Assembly: GCA_964059195.1 (NCBI GenBank)
Contig: CAXKWD010000005.1
Location: 155,339,265-155,403,264 of the forward strand
Source of the DNA: Ectobius pallidus
Lineage: Eukaryota > Arthropoda > Insecta > Blattodea > Ectobiidae
Direction: 5' to 3'
Length of the DNA: 64,000 nucleotides
The stretch's first letter is position 1; every line of letters starts with the position of its first letter. A program made the position numbers and the translations under genes. Of the stretch, positions 11,870 to 50,340 are shown piece after piece. The notes beneath the pieces were generated by a model. The model saw only the letters and a program-made list of their open reading frames with translations, made no database searches and had not been told where the DNA came from.

Positions 11870-13245
11870 TAGAATTCGGATTTTAGGTAAAAACCTATTT
11901 TAATCCTTATTTATTTATTTATTTATTAAACCTGGCGGAGTTAAGGCCATAAGGCCTTCTCTACCACTCAGCCAGGGCAAAAACATGAAATACATAATGA
12001 TAACAATAATAATGATTAAAAATAAATTTAAAAAGAACTGATATACATGAATACAAGAAACGAACATTAAATACAAAAAAAATTAGAACATATATACTTG
12101 AATAATTAAGATACATTAAGATACATTAAATGATAAAAAAGAAATTAATTGTTACAAATATGATTTAGATATATAAAAGCATTAAGTGATAGAAACTGAA
12201 ATTAACATAGGACATGAAAAAGATTATTAAGTACTACGTATATGTGCTGTTAACTGCGATCTGAAGGTTGACAGTGACCGGCAGTCCTTGACGTGAGATG
12301 GTAAAGAATTCCACATTCGGATGACTGAAGTAGTAAACGATGATGAGTAAAGAGATGTATGATATTTAGGTATTGCGAGAATATGATCTTGCCTGGACCG
12401 AGTGTTTAGGTTATGATGAGATGAAAGAGTTTGAAAGCGTGATGACAGATAGTGAGGACAGGAAGTGTGAAGAATTCGCTATAGGAGGCAGAGAGAGTGC
12501 AATTTTCTTCTGTCGTCCAAGTGAAACCATGCCAATGTTTCAAATGCTGGCGTAATATGATCTGACATATGTGATATATGGACGAAAACTTGTATATGGA
12601 TGTTTCATAAGTGACTATGCCTAAAACTGATACTTTTATAGGACCTAAAACTGCCTATTTTTACGTTAGAGCCTAATATTGCCTTTTTACTTCTTTTTCG
12701 TCTAAAGTTCAAAATAAGTTATTTTTGTTATAAATTCTAGCATTTATTTTCAGTTCGTACTAAATTTTTAGCTCGGAATGTGCAGTATCGTACATGACAC
12801 ATTTGTGACGTGGTTAAATAGTAAGGAATGTTTCGCCTTCAGTAGAAAAATTCTTTGGAATTTCCAAGAAAATGTAGTGTTTTTCTCCCGACTCCCACAT
12901 CCAGTAAAAAAAAAAAAAAGTAGTTCTCTGAATCACTGAGGGATACAAGGGGTTGAATATGCTAGCGTGCGTAGCTTCTGGGCGCAGGGATTAGATTTTC
13001 ACTGTTATGGTAGTAATACAGGCCCTAGTAATAGGCCTATATCTGTGTTTTATCATGATTATTGATTAAGGGTGACTTCAATAAATATAATATTCTGCAT
13101 TGCAATTGAGATATTTCAGAAAATTGGCAACTTAACGGTTTTATAAGAGACTATTTCACGACTTTTAGAACCTATTTTCCAATTTTTAGAGCCTATTTTA
13201 GGTGCCTAAAACAGCATTTTTAGCGACCTAAAAGTCCGAAGTCTA
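11870..13245. mobile_element. hAT-like element (family K, copy 1) with nested non-LTR insertion
   Basis: Ends TAGAATTCGGATTTTAGGT and ACCTAAAAGTCCGAAGTCTA form an inverted repeat. Perfect 8-bp duplications TTAATCAC (11862-11869, 13246-13253) flank it. Outside the nested insertion (about 11909-12570) it aligns in reverse orientation to 20568-21228. No transposase frame survives. Confidence 0.85.
11909..12570 (-). pseudogene. Non-LTR retrotransposon RT C-terminal fragment, nested
   Basis: The minus strand reads a block containing NTRSRQDHILAIP, HTSLYSSSF and IRMWNSLPSHVKDCRS, interrupted by a stop. This is the conserved C-terminal tail of Jockey/CR1-type reverse transcriptases (NTR, SLY-SSF, WNSLP). 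The 3' UTR runs to a TTTA-repeat tail (11907-11930, i.e. TAAA repeats on the coding strand). It interrupts family K copy 1 at a site that is uninterrupted in copy 2, so it arrived later. It is 5'-truncated with no RT catalytic motifs. Confidence 0.7.
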
Positions 13246-13564
13246 TTAATCACTGTGACTGGAAAACTGACAATGATTGAGTTTATATAATAGAGTCGTC
13301 CTTCACACTACAGAATATATTTTTATATATAAAACAGCAGATGCTACATAATGTTATGCTAATGACGCTTATATAGCAATGTAGAATTATTGCACTGTAC
13401 AGCTGGTGCTAGGTTGCCATACGTCCTTTTTGTTGTGAGTTTAGGACGAAGAAAATTTTCAGTAATTTTGTTAAGTATGCATTTTATGACAATAGGCACA
13501 AACCGATAACATTATTTATGACGTATTTATTAGTAATTAGGTGCACAGCACCGGTATATTATGT

Positions 13565-13593
13565 GGTCAAATAGGTATGGCATTTGCACTTCT
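13565..13593. repeat. 29-bp direct repeat, upstream copy (5' of exon 1)
   Basis: This 29-bp string begins GGTCAAATAGG and ends TTTGCACTTCT. It recurs without mismatch at 13921-13949. This copy lies 46 bp upstream of the chosen start codon; the other lies in intron 1, so the pair brackets exon 1. The second copy is at the very end of a hAT-like element (13917-14665). Confidence 0.9.
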
Positions 13594-13639
13594 TCAAGAG
13601 AACAGAAATATTAGAAGAAAAGTACATCAGACTGCGAAC

Positions 13640-39484
<25,845 letters not shown>

Positions 39485-39614
39485 ATCCCTGTATAGTGCA
39501 GCATGGAGCCACCAGAAGAACACCGTACAGAAGAGTTTGAAAAAAGACTACACCCAACACTGCACCTGTCGATCCCATATTTTCTGATTTTTGTTATAGC
39601 CTATTAATGTAGTC

Positions 39615-39620
39615 AATAAA
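39615..39620 (+). terminator. Poly(A) signal of the cysteine-rich gene
   Basis: AATAAA, 131 bp after the proposed stop. It is followed by T/G-richer sequence from about 39640, consistent with a downstream element. Confidence 0.65.
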
Positions 39621-39695
39621 ATATCTTATCAGCAAGGTTATCTTTTGATTCAATTGATTACCTTATTTCAATTTATTCATGTGTGAAAGTACGCA

Positions 39696-39745
39696 TGTAA
39701 GTATGTATGTATGTATGTATGCATGTATGCATGAATGTATGTATG
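39696..39745. repeat. (ATGT)n microsatellite
   Basis: Repeats of GTATGTATGCATGTATG with minor interruptions. Overlapping ORFs here are frame artefacts of the repeat. Confidence 0.8.
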
Positions 39746-40163
39746 TCCTTCGTACGGGTGAAAAGGTATCTTGCATGGTTTTTAGCCTTTCCCCAGAAAC
39801 ATCAAGAGGAAGTAACCGTACTTCGTTGTTTATTGTGCCTGACGTTTCTACAGATTTTAAACACTTTATTTGTATATTTTTATTATTATTTATTGTCCAA
39901 AAGTTTAACTTTAATTTATCAAAGGGGATATTAAGGTTAAAGTTATTTACGAACAATACTAAAGAATGACATATAGATATTAATTATGGTTCATGAAATG
40001 GCTAACAATATGTGGTTAGTTACTTATAAAGTTAGTTACTTATAGTTACTAGTGTAGTTACTTATAAATATTGTAATACATTTTTACATCTTAAGTAAGA
40101 TATGAATAGTGCAAGAAATAGCAAACACTATAGGCTTATAGCTATTTACAGAAATATAATACA

Positions 40164-40822
40164 TCTCTATATATATATAAGAGGCTTTGTCCTGACTGAA
40201 TGAATGACTGACTGACTGACTGACTGACTGACTGACTGACTGACTGAATGACAGGAATCAACGTACAGCCTAAACTATAACAGGTAGAGTCTTGGAATTT
40301 TGATAGTACCTTCGTTTCCTAATGTAGATGCTCACTAAGAAAGGATTTTGAAAAATTCTGATTCTAAATGCCAAAAATGAGTGAAAAACGGGCAGAAAAC
40401 GTGCATTTTTTGGGTTTTCGAAGCGTAATATATTTCAATGTCAAATCAATTACAGCTGGCTTTGGCTATTTTTGTCAAACCTTGGAAATGAAACTTTCGC
40501 GATCGCTCGAATGTTGTAGCTCACGCTGGTCGATTCATTTGTTTTTACTGTCAAGGCACGCATACATATGAAATTTTCAACCTAATCCCGAAGAGGATTA
40601 TTCTTCTTCTTCTTCTTATTATTATTATTATAAGTGGGATAATCAATATAGGCCTAAATATGGTCAAACGTTGTTCGATTTGGACGAAACTCATTATACA
40701 GGGTTTTTTTCTGGGCCAAGGACCTCGAATCTGAGGTCGCTTTTACCAGGCGACGCTATCTAATTGTGGTATGTAGTCCACGTGATTTAGGTGTTAATAA
40801 ATATAATGATTTATAAATAATA
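40164..40822 (+). mobile_element. Helitron-like non-autonomous element A (3' end missing)
   Basis: Begins A|TCTCTATATATATATAAGAG followed by GACTGACTGACTGACTG, the same head type as elements B and C. Its right part (40640-40820) matches them: GGCCTAAATATGGTCAAACG, ACTCGAATCTGAGG, GTAGTCCACGTGATTTAGG. The terminal hairpin and CTAG end are absent. Confidence 0.65.
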
Positions 40823-40995
40823 TAATAATAATAATGATATAAATTAAATGTTTTTGAAAATACTTAACCCCTTTTTGCACAGATTTATCAAAACAAATTC
40901 TCAGAACGTATTGTTACCAATGGTATCAGGTGGGCTTGGATTACATGAAATGGATGTTTGACAAATTAGAGAAGGTATCATTATAATTAATATTA

Positions 40996-41527
40996 TCTAT
41001 ATTAATAAAAGGAATTGTCCTCGATGTCCAGCGAAATCTACTGAACGCAGAGATCTGAAATTTTAAACATAGGTGGGCTGAAGGGTCGGAAAATGCACCT
41101 CGAAGCCGGAATTTTAATTTTAGTTTTAGTTCGTGAGTTATGAGTGAAAAACGGGTAAAAAACGTGCATTTTTTGCGTTTTCAAAACATAAGTTTTCAGT
41201 TATACATTTCAATGTCAAATCAATTACAGTTGGCTTTGGCTATTTTTGTCATATCTTGAAAATAAAACTTTCGCGATCGCTTGAATGTTGTAAACCCTAA
41301 ATATGGTCAAACGTTGTTTTATTTGGACGAATCTCACTATACAGAGGTTTTGTGGGCCAAGAAACTCGAATCTGAGGACGTTTTTACCAGACGATACTAT
41401 CTAATCGTGGTATGTAGTCCACGTGATTTAGGAGTTAATAAATATAATGATTTAACTAACTATATTATGCTCTTAATTTTTAATTTTTGAAATAATTATC
41501 GCGGGCGAAGCCGCGGGCACATGCTAG
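40996..41527 (+). mobile_element. Helitron-like non-autonomous element B
   Basis: 5' end A|TCTATATTAATAAAAGG, 3' end with hairpin GCGGGCGAAGCCGCGGGC followed by ACATGCTAG|T. Termini TC...CTAG, the A/T insertion site, the 3' hairpin and the lack of target duplication are Helitron hallmarks. No Rep/helicase is encoded. A 69-codon frame at 41281-41490 is inside it and partly shared with A and C. Confidence 0.85.
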
Positions 41528-41673
41528 TATAAATATAAAGCAAAATATAAATATAAAGCATAATATTATTATAATGCATAAAATATGCATAATGTGAAGT
41601 TATTTGCAAGATAATGCACTTGCAGCATTATTTTAATACTTGACCAATGTGTGCATGCTATTATCAAATCAAA

Positions 41674-42230
41674 TCTATATTAATAAAAGGAAGTGTCTGT
41701 CTGTCTGTCTGCCTGTCTGTCCGCGATGCCCAGCGAAATCTACTGAACGCAGAGATATGAAATTTTAAACATAGGTGGACTGAAGGGTCGGAAAATGCAC
41801 CTCGAAGCCGGAATTTTAAATTCACGTGATTTAGGTGTTAATAAATATAATGATTTAACTATTATGCTTTTAATTTTTGAAATAATTATCGCGGGCGATC
41901 GCTTAATTTTTTAAGTCCTCCTGGACGATTCATTTGTTTAGAATGTCAAGTCCCGTAGACATATGACATTTTCAACCTACACGGAAGAGGGATATTCAAT
42001 ATAGGCCTAAATATCGTCAAACTTTGTTCGACTTGGACGAAACTCACTATGCAAGGTTTTCTGGGCCAGGGAACTCGAATCTGAGGTCGCTTTTACCAGG
42101 CGACGCTATCTAATCGTGGTATGTAGTCCACGTGATTTAGGGGTTAATAAATAAAATGATTTAGCTATTATGCTCTTAATTTTTAATTTTTCAAATAATT
42201 ATCGCGGGTGAAGCCGCGGGCACATGCTAG
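41674..42230 (+). mobile_element. Helitron-like non-autonomous element C
   Basis: 5' end A|TCTATATTAATAAAAGGAAG followed by TGTCTGTCTGTCTGTC; 3' end hairpin GCGGGTGAAGCCGCGGGC then ACATGCTAG|T. Same family as B and only about 145 bp from it. An internal CGCGGGCGATCG (41891) looks like a remnant of another 3' end, suggesting a chimeric internal structure. Confidence 0.85.
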
Positions 42231-43130
42231 TATACTATAAAAGCAAATTTTGTTGTTAGTTCTTGATTTGTGACTGGCCAATTACTTCCATTGTTTTTTA
42301 TCCCTTAAATGGTCGCTAGATAGGGTGTGGTATTTAATACAAGTTTTACTGTAAGTTAATTATTGTTCTCCTTTCTTAACCTGGATACTGGAGAAGGTGT
42401 TAGAATAATTGTTGATTGCCACGCAGAAGGATGAGGATTGCATGCCGGCTGGGTGGGTTAACGAATTTCTGCGAGTTGTTCTGTCACGGATGTCTCCGTA
42501 ATCTTTGCGTTTCTTTCCCGCCCTCGTCATTTAGACGCTGTTGGAATATATAAAATACAACTGCAATGCAGTCTGGCTTACCTGCCAGTCTGGTAACTGA
42601 CTGGTACAACGTTCCACTAACATTCTCAAATAATAGATTTCCTGTCCGATGTTAATTGCCACTCCGAATGGAGATATAAAATAGTACAGTGCACTGGAAG
42701 AAAGATATTTCATTTTTATCCTGACATGTATAACTCGACCGGTAAGACCTGAGCCAAACAAACGGCTGCGCAGTAGTCTACGATGTCGTAATCTAGACCT
42801 CCCTAACCTTCATAGCACGTGAAGTTGTTTGCTAGTACATACTGTAGGCCTACAGACCGTGTAAAAACATCTTAGTTAGCCTCACAGCATTCAATAGTGA
42901 AGATATTCTGTGAGTTACATACCATTACTTAAATAATATTTCATAACTAAAAAAACAAATACTTTATTCGCTTTATTTTTGTTTTCAATAGTTACGGGCT
43001 ATTATGAACCACATAGCTGGAATGAATAGTACAGTAGGCTATATGCAATCTCTTCTGCCCTTACTCCATTGCTACCGGCGGACGATAAGCTATCTGCGCG
43101 TGTTAGGCTCAGGTCTTACTGATCGAATTA

Positions 43131-43785
43131 TACTTACTTACTTACTCAATGGCAATCGACAATTCCTCAGCAGGCGAAAGGAATATTATGTATTTTATGG
43201 TACCCGAAAGTTCATTGCCGCGCTTACCTGAGCCCGCCATTCAACCCTATTCTGTGCTAACTCTATCCAATCATCCCTTTGCAAATCCTCCACGTGGTCT
43301 TTTCCCTTCGGGTCTCCCAGTCAATACTTTTGAGATACGTCTTTCCATGCGCGCAACATGTCCAGCCCATTTCATCCTCCGTGATTTAATTCCCCTTACT
43401 ATATCCGGTGTAGAGTACAGGTCATGAAGCTCGTCGTTATGCAGTTTTCTCCAGTCCCCATTTTCATCTCTCTTAGTCCCAAATATTTTTCTAAGCACCC
43501 TGTTTTCGAACACCCTCAGATTATGTTCTTTCTGAACAATAAGCGGCCATGTGTTGCATCCATTTAATACAACCGGCAGGATAATAGTCTTATAAATCTT
43601 TATTTTTAGATTTCTGGCCAGAAGAATAGAAGATAAGAGATTATGAACTGCATAAAAACAAGCATTTCCTGATTTTAGTCTGTAATTATTGCTCCCAGAT
43701 ATTTAAATTTTTCCGCTTGTTCGAACGATTTACCGTCTATTCAAATATTATGTAGAACATTATTTTGACGTTCCTGACATATTAT
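43131..43785 (-). pseudogene. RTE-like retrotransposon 3' fragment, copy 1
   Basis: The minus strand reads VLRKIFGTKRDENGDWRKLH, NDELHDLYSTPDIVRGIKSR and RMKWAGHVARME. This is the familiar C-terminal region of insect endonuclease-reverse transcriptases of the RTE type. Upstream residues (CFYAV, KIYKTIILPVVLNG-like) follow from 43785 down to 43560 in broken frames. It ends at 43131 with a CTTA-repeat tail. 5'-truncated, multiple frame breaks. Confidence 0.8.
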
Positions 43786-44911
43786 ATCTCTATATAATTT
43801 TCTGATAAAAAAAGAAATGGTGCAGAATATATTGGGACACATTTTCTCACACATACGTGTTATTGAGATTTTACATCATAATGTCATCTTGCGTAGACAG
43901 AACTTTTTAACTGCCATCTTTTTAACATTTCCCTCTAGATTGGTTTGATGTGGCCATGATTATAACTTTTTAAATTTTATGGCTGAGGATCACCAGAATT
44001 TTGTTCTTTAATATTTTAAAATGTTTATATTGACAAGGAGGAGTTACCAGAAGACTCATACGACCAATGTATAATTAACCCATTTTGAGCTGACTTTATA
44101 TTAATAGAAGCATTCATCCATTTATATCAGCGGGTTTATAATTTTGAAATCAACGAAGAAAATGTTAACGTAACAGCTGGTTTTCATGAACGGCAATTTT
44201 AACGTGTGGATAAAATTTCTCATATTATAATATAAATTATTAATCTATAAACGTTATATCTTCGCTTTTATGCAATAAATTCGGTGACGCATATATACGT
44301 TAGTAGCTGTGAAAAGGTTAATGTCGAAAGGCTGTGATAGTCACTAACCTAGAGAGTAAATTGAATAATAAAGCCTGGAAATTTATACTAGGATGTGGAA
44401 GAAGGAGATGGAGGTTCATAAAGATAAGAAATGAACGGAAAGGTAAAGGGATTAAGGAAAAGGGCGGGGAAGGATTACAACAAGGGTTATTTATCAAGAG
44501 ACCTGAGAAAAAGGAAATGAGAAAAAGTCCAGTCGAGTGTAAGTTAGAAGGGAGGAAGAAAAATCGAATAAGCCAATATCTCCGGTCTCCGTTACAGTTT
44601 CCTTACACAGGGTGTTTCAAAATTATGTAAAACTGTTTTTCAAGAAACTAATGAGAGTCTAATGGGTTAGAAATTGCGCGCCTTCCGCTACTCCAAGGGC
44701 TTGTTTCTTTGTGAAATCTCACCTATTTATGATGTTTCTCTTAGTTCTTACTTACGAACAATTCTATTTCCTATTTTTCGTGTACTTCCTACAAATCACA
44801 GCTTGTGAACCGCTGCAGTAGATTGTTTATACATTCCATACATGCGTGAGTTTATGTGGACCACTCTACGTAATTATTTTTGTAAAAACAAATATTTTGG
44901 TTTTGTTGCAG

Positions 44912-45022
44912 ATGAACAACGACATCTTCTGTTGCGAGTTGGCTTCACCCAGACTCAGTGCATCAACTACCTGGACCCCGAAATGAACAAGGGAGAGGAA
45001 GGGAGAGCGGACTGGCAGCATA
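44912..45022 (+). CDS. Candidate internal exon of a second host gene
   Basis: Acceptor GGTTTTGTTGCAG ends at 44911 and donor GTGAGT begins at 45023. The 111-bp exon is open only in the phase-1 frame, reading EQRHLLLRVGFTQTQ, CINYLDPEMNKGEEG and RADWQH. Both boundaries are phase 1. Base composition is clearly more GC-rich than the flanks, which are AT-rich and repeat-derived, and the other two frames are closed early. I do not recognise the protein family. It lies beyond the poly(A) signal of the cysteine-rich gene, so it probably belongs to another transcription unit whose other exons lie outside the window. It could still be a spurious exon. Confidence 0.55.
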
Positions 45023-45099
45023 GTGAGTACCTTATTTCCTTCTGACTTATAGGCCCATGAATATTCTATGTTGGATGGGGAAGCTTTAATAAAACTGTT

Positions 45100-45785
45100 C
45101 TTACTCCATTAATTTTATTACAAAAACGCATAATCAAAATATGTTTAAAAACGGCTGGACTACCCAACTGAACTAATCTATTACGATTTTAATGTAATTA
45201 GCATTGACCAAATCTATAGATATTCTCTATTAAAATCCTACCATAAAAAAATATAAAATTCCTAGCTATTCCACATGAACAAAGCACTAAACAAAATAAA
45301 ACTAGTACATTAGTAGAACCCAAATGTTTCACTTCTGCTTGTCTATCTCATAGCTCTAGTCTCGGTCCCAGTCTGTATAATTATTCTAAAATCACATTAC
45401 ATCCAGTTTTAACCAAATGCAGTTTAAATATTTTAAATATACAATTTGAAAACTCACATAAGTTAGATTTACATCCCTTTTAAAATAGGTTTATCTTCGG
45501 TATCTACTACTATCATTATAATTTATTTTTTATTATTATAATTATTTATATATCAATATTGAGTCGTGCCTTTACTTTCCGGTTTTGTCTTTTCCCCTAG
45601 TTATTTGACAATATTTTGTTTATTTAGTTTTAAGGTAATTTTAGGTTAAGATTATATTTCAATAAAGTAAAACTTGTAAATATAAGCATGGAACTTCCCA
45701 CGAGCACGGGCTCATGCTCTTTCGGGGTTTCAGGACCATATATATTATCTATGTATTTATCTAAATTTAAAATAAAATAAAAAAG
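45100..45785 (+). pseudogene. Non-LTR retrotransposon 3' fragment with terminal hairpin
   Basis: Degenerate plus-strand reading begins LLQKRIIKICLK, like the conserved LQNRIIKICLN block of Jockey/CR1 RT, followed by stop-riddled but recognisable sequence. The 3' UTR has hairpin CCCACGAGCACGGGC...TTTCGGGG (45698-45728) and an AAATAAAATAAA tail. It follows the candidate exon by about 80 bp. Confidence 0.55.
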
Positions 45786-46460
45786 TGTGCGTAGAACGCC
45801 ACGAGACAGAAGTGAAATTTGTTTTAAATTTTGGATTGTTGGACTTTTATAATATTGGGTTTTTGGACTTTTTAAATTTTGGAATGTCTTAATTTTTTAT
45901 CTTTTAATTTTTTAATTTTTTAATTTTAGAATTTTGGATTTTTTATTTTTTGGAGTTTTTAAATTTTTATTTTTTCGATTTTTTTATTTTAATTTTTTAA
46001 TTTTGGTTTTTAGATTTTTAATTTAGGATTTTGGATTTTTGAATTTTTTTAATTTTAATTTTTTAATTTTGGATTTTTTATTTTTTACATTTTGGATTTT
46101 TGGACGTTTAAATTTTGTATTTTGTATTTTTAAATTTTGGATCTTTCTAGTTTTAAATTTTGGATTTAGGATTTTTTTTATTTTGGATTTTTGGATTTTT
46201 TTAATTTTGGATAAGCCTAATCATTGAGACGATTGTTTTCTGTGCAGTCCGTTCCGTCATAGCTCCACTAATTTCGTAACAATTTTGAGCGTAACAATTT
46301 CTTGACAGTTTTGAACGTAACAATTTCTTGGCAATTTTGAACGTAACAATTTCTTGACGATTTTGAGTGTAACAATTTCGTGACGATTTTGTCCGTAACG
46401 CAAGTTTGGGTTAGCTCTCGATTTACTCCCACCGCGGCTAAAAAAAGTTTCACTTAAAAA
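45786..46460. repeat. Repeat family H copy 2 with two internal expansions
   Basis: Ends match 36425-37425 (GTGCGTAGAACGCCACGAGA; TTCTGTGCAGTCCGT; GGTTAGCTCTCGATTTACTC). The T/A-rich core is only about 400 bp here. A second expansion at 46270-46400 is a ~30-bp tandem unit (CGTAACAATTTCTTGAC plus ATTTTGA) repeated 4-5 times, where copy 1 has a single unit. Confidence 0.75.
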
Positions 46461-46686
46461 ATAACTCTTAAGTTTGGTATGCATGAGGTATTGCAAGGTG
46501 TACTATACGGCTGGCAAGACATGTCCTACACACGTCTTGTCAGTTGGGCATTTTTTAGTTACTAATGGGCAGAATCGAGTAATTTAAAGAATCAAATAGT
46601 AAGTTCTCGAATAATACATAGAATCGAATGAATATTCTGACGGAACCAAGAAGTGAGAACTCGACGACCGACAACTACTAAAACAA

Positions 46687-47470
46687 AACAAAAAATCCAG
46701 CCTCCTCCACCCCATAACAAACGTAAGAAATGATTAACTGAAGATAAAATTGCTTACACAATCTGGGTTACAGCAGACTAGAGCAAAACCCATGCCCCTC
46801 ACAATTCGCTCACTGAGGCTAGTTAATTTCCCTGACTATTCCATATTTCCTTTTACAAATTTCTCTGACTTTTTCCTTTACTTTAAAAAATCCCCTGACT
46901 TTCTCTGACCGATCTCAACTTCTCTGACATTCCCTGTTCTAAGATCCTTGTGGTTGTTGCTTATATTCAGCGCCGCCTGCTAACAACGACTAGAAAACCC
47001 GCAATACACAGCTGAGAGAATGCATAAGAATTCCTTGGTTGCTTATCTTTCCTAACAACTACTAGAAAACAGACGATAGAGAATGCTTCTACAGAATGTC
47101 CATAGAAATTTCAAAATAAATTTCCCTGTCTTTTCACCGATTTTCCATGAGCAAAGACGTCATTTCTCTGACCAAAGAATCCATGATTTAAGGGTCTTTG
47201 CGAACAAAAAATAAATAAATAAATAAAATAAAAAATCCAGCCTCCTCCATCCCCATAACAAACGTAAGGAATGGTTAATTGAAGAGAAAATAGCTTGCAC
47301 AATCTGGCCTGGCCTGGCCTCGGTCTAGTTATTTTCCCTGACTATTCAATTTTTACTAACATCCATGACTTTTTCCTTTACTTCACAAAATCCCTGACTT
47401 TCCCTGATCGATTTTAATTTCCCTTACTTTCACCGACTTTCCCGGACTTTCTATAATGTGGACACCCTGT
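46687..47470. repeat. Direct repeat pair, ~540 bp apart
   Basis: AAAATCCAGCCTCCTCCA, CATAACAAACGTAAG and TTGCTTACACAATCTGG-like strings occur at about 46687-46770 and 47229-47310. Both are followed by C/T-rich sequence (TTTCCCTGACTATTC, CTGACTTTTTCCTTTACTT). The second ends TGTGGACACCCTG, a possible DNA-transposon terminus. Confidence 0.6.
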
Positions 47471-47479
47471 TTATAATTT

Positions 47480-50160
47480 TGCGAACACTTGATAAGCACA
47501 GCGCATAATTAAGCACTTCATTAGTTCCTACACTGTTTATAGTAATATTAATGAACACTGTAATGATATGCAACATTATGAATCAACGATACCAAGTGCG
47601 GTCTATCATAACTAGTTCAATGCATTGTTCTGTACAATGAATTAATTACTGTATGAATTTGACGATGAAAAATAACACGTCCAATTGGTGGAGTGAGAGG
47701 TATCGTAAACAATAGTAGGGTGTAATACAGAGTGTATGAAACCGCACGTCACGTCACTGGTGTATGGAACCATAGTATCAACCAAAGAGGACTTGGGTAC
47801 ATAATTATATTGGAGTGCGATAAAATACTGTCATATTGGTGTGTAGGCCTAGGTTGTCTATGGGTATTTTAATGAACTTGTTCAAAATCTCGTATCTTCC
47901 AAAATAAGCGTTTCCTGCTGTAACTAACTGAATACTCAGTTTAGACTCGAATATAATATCTAAGATTTTACCCAAGAGATTTCAGACACCCTAAGTAATG
48001 GGCGGATTTCTTTTTTGCATTTACGTTGGCTATCAATGAAAGAGATAACTATCCTGCAGCAGCTATACAAGGTGTTAATGTTAATGTATAACATCGAAAT
48101 ATGTTACCTATGTATAGAGGGGACATAGACAAGCAACTTTTATTCAGAGATTTTTGCTCTATGGATCCAATTGTTTCTGTTACAGCATAAAAATCTCCCA
48201 GGGCATGGCCGCCACTGACTTCTAACATTTGAAGAAACGCAAACCATACGAACTTTATTGTTAACACTGGAGTTGTGAATTAAAAAAACTAATGCAGTGG
48301 CTGCCAGTCATGTGATCATTCTGTAAATTTTGCAGATTATGGAAAGACTAAATTATGATATAGCTGTTGATAAATGATTAAGAATAAGTTTTTTTTATCG
48401 ATCACTAAGATGGTATGAGATCAATTTAATGAAAACGTTAACTTTATTTTGCTTCATTACTGACTTATGAGCACCAAATTGTAATGATTTTAATGTCCTG
48501 TAGAATAGAGTCATATAGTAAAAACCTCCTAAAAAGATTTGCTTGTCTATGTCTCTTCTAGACACAGGTAAAATATTTCGGTGTTATTCATTAACAACCA
48601 GTATATAACCTTTTATCTCTGAAGCTGATGAAAATTTAGGTATTCGCAGTTTTTCAAATATTACAACATGGGAAATTATCGTTCATGAAAAATAATTGGG
48701 AACACTGCTCTTTAGGCTAGCTATTACCTTTGATGCTCGAAGAGGCTTGAAGCTGACACGATAACAGGTACTGTAGCTATTCACACTTACCTGAAACAGA
48801 GAATGGAAAATATAAAGTTATTTTTTCATTCGTGTTTAGAAGCCTATCCACCTTGAAAAGTCAGATTTTCCCTATTTAATGCACATTACAGCATATTGTA
48901 TATCCAATGATATAGTCCAAAATTTTGACAGGGTAGGCTATATATATTATATTTTCTTAATTTTATTTGAACTTTTGGCTTACACGAAAGTGGTTAATAT
49001 AAAACGGTATTTTGATAATATTATTTAATTTAAGCAATCAATTTAGTGGAGTATTTTGCTGATTTTAAATTGAGGTAAATAACTAATGTATTGGCCACTC
49101 ATAATTTGGAATATAAGAGGAATTTCCATAGGGAAGCCGTTTTATGATTTTAAACGGTGAAATAGATTGTAACGGACACATTTTTGTGCTCTGGAACTAT
49201 TGCAAAACTTAGATTGAAACAAGCTGTAGTTTGATTCGACAGTAAAATCTTCAAGATTTAGTTCATAATTTCTAATTAAAAAATAAAAAATTTGATGTGA
49301 AATTCACATAACTTCCTCTACCCAAATAAAATTTAGCCCTTAGTATAATGTAATTATTATACATTCCATTCTCTTCATGCAAGTTGGTTGTAAAAATGAA
49401 GAGAATGTCGTTACCACATCACATCGCATCCCCGTAGGACACAAAACACAAATAAAATCTGATTAATATACTGTCGTAAATCACTTTAATTTAAGCATGG
49501 CCAATACACGTTTCTCACTTCATTCTGTTATAGGACAAGAGGCCATATTGCAAAGAGCATGTATTCAGAGCGGGTTGCTTATAACTACTCTTCAGATAAT
49601 TTTTTCGAAAAAATTTTCAAATAAAAGTTTTAGCTCTTGGTATAAGCAACCCATGTGCAAATTTTAAAGAAAAATTTTAGAGCTGTTTTCGATAAAAATG
49701 CGAAAAACAAAAATTTCTTCATGTAATTTCTTTTTAAAAATAAGAGAAACTTGTTTTCTATCTTCGTGTCACATCCTCAGAAGATACTTGACCCAAATAC
49801 AAAATTTTGTTTTCGTACGATTTTCCGTTCTGGAACTAGACTGTTCACAGATACACATCCACACAGACACACATGTTTCCGAAAATAGTATTTTTGGATT
49901 CAGGGAACCTCAATGCATGTATTTATGTTAAAAACTCAGCTTCGAATTTGGGGGTCGAAAATATTACTTCCTCTACCTATCTTACCTACGGAACGGGCGA
50001 AGGAAGTAAAAAGTGGAAACTCCACATTCCCTCTTTTTGCTGCTGTAAATACACTAACTGGTCTCTTAGACAAACTTCGTACGCTGAAGACGCTTGTTTC
50101 CGTTTATAGAGAGTTCTTATAACTGTAATTATCACAGCAACTTTGTTCTATATAACTTCA
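47480..50160. other. No gene recognised
   Basis: AT-rich, with no supported exon. 49310-49565 shares short blocks (CACATAACTTCCTCTACCC, GACAAGAGGCCATATTGC) with 38270-38380, so part is an old interspersed repeat. Three overlapping short frames near 49698-50122 have no identifiable domain. Confidence 0.4.
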
Positions 50161-50170
50161 GTAGTATTAC

Positions 50171-50340
50171 CGAACGATGTGGCCGAGATGGTAGCGTCTT
50201 CAACTCGCATTCGAAAAGTCCCGGTAATGACCACCCAATTTCATTTGGGCATTTCTTGTTATTTAGTAATGGAAACGTCAATAGTCGCATGGCCTACTGG
50301 TATAGGCCTACACAGAGAACTCTAACTGATATGGCCTCGG
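50171..50340 (+). mobile_element. tRNA-derived SINE copy 2
   Basis: GATGTGGCCGAGATGGTAGC and CAACTCGCATTCG match the head of the SINE at 15153. The B box is degenerate (AAAAGTCCCGG). The body contains TATAGGCCTACAC. An isolated B-box-like GGGTTCGATTCCC occurs at 50577-50589 and may be another fragment. Confidence 0.55.
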
